A model generated the notes under the pieces. The model saw only the letters and a list, made by a program, of their open reading frames with translations. It searched no databases and was not told where the DNA came from. Position numbers and translations under genes: made by a program. From Comamonas sp. lk (GTDB lineage Bacteria; Pseudomonadota; Gammaproteobacteria; Burkholderiales; Burkholderiaceae_C), in the NCBI GenBank assembly GCA_945898105.1, contig CAMDHL010000091.1, forward strand, positions 1 through 7,983: a stretch of DNA of 7,983 nt, read 5' to 3'. Within the stretch, counting starts at the first letter, position 1. Each line of letters begins with the position of its first letter. Positions 6,489 to 7,983 of the stretch are shown piece by piece.

Positions 6489-7655
6489 ATGAAATTTGTT
6501 GCTTCCTGCCTGCTCGCCATTTGCCTGCTTGCCGACGCCCATGCGCAAAGTCCCCGGCCACCCGAAATAGCCGCGCGGGCCTATTTGTTGTTGGATGTCT
6601 CGGCACACCAGGTCTTGGCCGCCAAAGACGCGGACATGCAAGTCGAGCCGGCTTCGTTGACTAAGTTGATGACCGCGTACCTGGTGTTTGATGCCTTGAA
6701 GTCAGGCAAGATCAGCCTCGATCAGAAATTTCCCGTCAGCGAGCGCGCTTGGAAAATGCCGGGCTCTCGCATGTTCATCGATCCCAAAATGCAAGTGCCG
6801 GTGGAAGACCTGATTAAGGGCATGGTGGTGCAGTCGGGCAATGACGCCACCATCGCATTGGCTGAGGGCGTTGGCGGCGACCTGCCACGCTTTGTGCAAA
6901 TGATGAATGCGCAGGCCCAGGTGTTGGGCTTGAAAGGCACCAGCTACAAAAACCCCGAAGGTCTGACCGAGGCCGGCCACACCACTACCGCTAGGGACCT
7001 GGGCACTCTGGCGACCCGCCTGATGGCCGATTTTCCGCAGTACGTCGGCTACTACGCATTGAAGAAATATCGCTACACCGGTACGCCTGCCGCCAATGAC
7101 ACCAACCGCAACCTCTTGTTGCAACGCGACCCCACCGTGGATGGCCTGAAAACCGGCTACACGGAGGCGGCTGGGTATTGCATGGTGGCCACCGCCCGGC
7201 GGGATTACGCCAGCCTAGGCTCGCAGGGCGCCAGCCCAAGCCGTCGCCTCTTGTCCGTTGTTCTGGGCGCCGCCAATGAAAATGCCCGCGCCAATGAGTC
7301 GCAAAAGCTACTCAATTGGGGCTTTACCGCCTTTGAGCCGGTCAAATTGTTTGATCCCGGTCAGGCGGTGGTTACTGCGCAGGTCTGGAAAGGTGGCGCC
7401 TCGACCGTCCGAGTGGGCCATCCCCAGGGCGTGGTACTTGCTTTGCCCGCGGGCAGCGCTGGAAAAGTTACCACCGAAGTGGTGCGCAAGGAGCCTTTGA
7501 TCGCGCCGATCACCAAAGGCCAGGAAGTGGCAACCCTGCGCGTGCTGTCCGGCGGTGTGGAGGTGGCGCAAATGCCCTTGCAAGCCTTGGAAGCAGTCGA
7601 TCAGGCGGGCCTCTTCGGCCGCGCTTGGGATGCTTTACGCCTCTGGATACGTTAG
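6489..7655 (+). CDS. dacA: D-alanyl-D-alanine carboxypeptidase (PBP5/6 family)
   Basis: A 388-residue low-molecular-weight penicillin-binding protein that trims the terminal D-Ala from peptidoglycan pentapeptides in the periplasm. It has a signal peptide at 1-19 with likely cleavage after ADAHA. All three catalytic motifs of the S11 family are present: SLTK (Ser56, Lys59), SGN (116-118) and KTG (221-223). The second, beta-rich domain spans roughly 283-370, and the C-terminal LFGRAWDALRLWIR (375-388) is the amphipathic helix that holds such enzymes on the inner membrane. The start was set at ATG 6489 because it begins the signal peptide and has AAAGG at 6474-6478. The frame is open further upstream to 6279, inside the hydrolase gene, but that extension would bury the signal peptide. 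It is separated from rpsL by 153 nt; no clear terminator follows. Confidence 0.96.
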   Translation: MKFVASCLLAICLLADAHAQSPRPPEIAARAYLLLDVSAHQVLAAKDADMQVEPASLTKLMTAYLVFDALKSGKISLDQKFPVSERAWKMPGSRMFIDPKMQVPVEDLIKGMVVQSGNDATIALAEGVGGDLPRFVQMMNAQAQVLGLKGTSYKNPEGLTEAGHTTTARDLGTLATRLMADFPQYVGYYALKKYRYTGTPAANDTNRNLLLQRDPTVDGLKTGYTEAAGYCMVATARRDYASLGSQGASPSRRLLSVVLGAANENARANESQKLLNWGFTAFEPVKLFDPGQAVVTAQVWKGGASTVRVGHPQGVVLALPAGSAGKVTTEVVRKEPLIAPITKGQEVATLRVLSGGVEVAQMPLQALEAVDQAGLFGRAWDALRLWIR

Positions 7656-7701
7656 GCGCTGAGCTCGCTCATGCCGCCCAGGACCCGGTTGTCGCAAGTT
7701 C

Positions 7702-7710
7702 TGGTATATT
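7702..7710 (+). promoter_or_regulatory. Extended -10 promoter candidate for rpsL
   Basis: TGGTATATT combines a TGn extension with TATATT (five of six to TATAAT). A TTGTCG at 7689-7694 is only 10 bp away and cannot serve as its -35, so this would work as an extended -10 promoter, with a start near 7717 and a leader of about 90 nt. Position ahead of a ribosomal-protein gene makes it plausible. Confidence 0.5.
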
Positions 7711-7712
7711 AG

Positions 7713-7742
7713 AGGGCTTTTCGGAAACTCCCGAAGGGCTCT
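7713..7742 (+). other. Long leader hairpin upstream of rpsL
   Basis: AGGGCTTTTCGG (7713-7724) can pair with CCGAAGGGCTCT (7731-7742) over 12 positions with three G-T wobbles around an AAACTC loop. If transcription starts near 7717, the lower pairs would be lost. The following GTGTTTTC is not a clean T-run, so it is not called a terminator. Confidence 0.5.
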
Positions 7743-7770
7743 GTGTTTTCGAAGTTTTTGAATCGTATAG

Positions 7771-7803
7771 CTCCTGCGCAGCGGGAGAATTTTCATTAGG
7801 AGG
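7771..7803 (+). promoter_or_regulatory. rpsL ribosome-binding site and adjacent hairpin
   Basis: CTCCTGC (7771-7777) pairs with GCGGGAG (7781-7787) around a GCA loop, 7 bp with one wobble. Ten bases later is a perfect AGGAGG (7798-7803) placed 5 nt before the GTG start at 7809. The left arm CTCCT is also a perfect complement of the AGGAG of the ribosome-binding site, so a competing fold could hide it. The SD decides the GTG start of rpsL. Confidence 0.6.
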
Positions 7804-7808
7804 CTTAA

Positions 7809-7983
7809 GTGCCAACCATCAACCAGCTAGTGCGTCAGGGGCGTGAGGTCGAAACGATCAAGTCCAAAAGCCCTGCGATGCAGAATTCGCCGCAGCGCCG
7901 CGGCGTGTGTACTCGCGTGTACACCACCACCCCCAAGAAGCCAAATTCTGCGCTGCGCAAAGTCGCCAAAGTGCGCTTGACCA
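7809..7983 (+). CDS. rpsL: 30S ribosomal protein S12, N-terminal part
   Basis: The first 58 codons of S12, a decoding-centre protein of the small ribosomal subunit that monitors codon-anticodon pairing; the gene runs off the right edge. It begins with GTG, set by the perfect AGGAGG five bases upstream and by the expected start [36 protein letters not shown] (residues 30-51, written in part: [18 protein letters not shown]) is the near-invariant core. Lys43 in TPKKPNS is the wild-type residue whose replacement is known to give streptomycin resistance, so this allele looks sensitive at that position; residue 88 is outside the window. In bacteria it is usually the first gene of the str operon (rpsL-rpsG-fusA-tuf), expected downstream. 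Here dacA, not rpoC, is the visible upstream neighbour. Confidence 0.99.
   Translation, partial: MPTINQLVRQGREVETIKSKSPAMQNSPQRRGVCTRVYTTTPKKPNSALRKVAKVRLT

Noticed and set aside
7656..7701. Possible terminator after dacA
   Set aside because: Some short inverted sequence (GAGCTC) is present but there is no T-run and no stable stem.

Overview
The window looks like chromosomal DNA of a betaproteobacterium, most likely order Burkholderiales and plausibly a Comamonadaceae/Rhodoferax-like lineage. This is judged by eye from the start of ribosomal protein S12 ([15 protein letters not shown] type), the Asp-rich hemB metal site, the moderately high GC content and the YgfF-like dehydrogenase. No database search was possible. 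No mobile element, phage gene, tRNA, rRNA or CRISPR array was seen.

Left block (1-3489, all minus strand). In transcription order it holds hemB (porphobilinogen synthase), an SDR oxidoreductase, an enoyl-CoA hydratase/isomerase-family protein, and the N-terminal two-fifths or so of a GMC flavoprotein oxidoreductase that runs off the left edge. The last three look like an alcohol/acyl-CoA catabolic set placed downstream of hemB. A run of three to four imperfect 10-bp repeats lies just upstream of the hydratase start.

Centre (3490-3814). This gap between the divergent hemB and hemJ genes is not empty. It carries a near-consensus sigma70 promoter behind an A/T-rich upstream stretch. The promoter is followed by about 100 nt that can fold into a UUCG-capped hairpin, a hairpin presenting CCUCCC (an anti-Shine-Dalgarno motif) in its loop, and a strong intrinsic terminator. 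This is a convincing small RNA gene, or alternatively a terminated leader of hemJ, and it is the most interesting item here.

Right block (3815-7655, all plus strand). hemJ (protoporphyrinogen IX oxidase), a VanZ-domain membrane protein, a thioredoxin-like [2Fe-2S] ferredoxin and an alpha/beta hydrolase are packed with gaps of 12, -4 and 6 nt, so they probably form one operon. After an 89-nt gap comes a D-alanyl-D-alanine carboxypeptidase (PBP5/6 type). The window ends in the first third of so of rpsL (ribosomal protein S12), normally the first gene of the str operon, preceded by its own extended -10 promoter candidate, a structured leader and a perfect AGGAGG ribosome-binding site.

Together, two heme-pathway enzymes (HemB early, HemJ late) flank a strongly promoted sRNA candidate. 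Envelope functions (VanZ, DacA) and translation (rpsL) follow on the plus strand.
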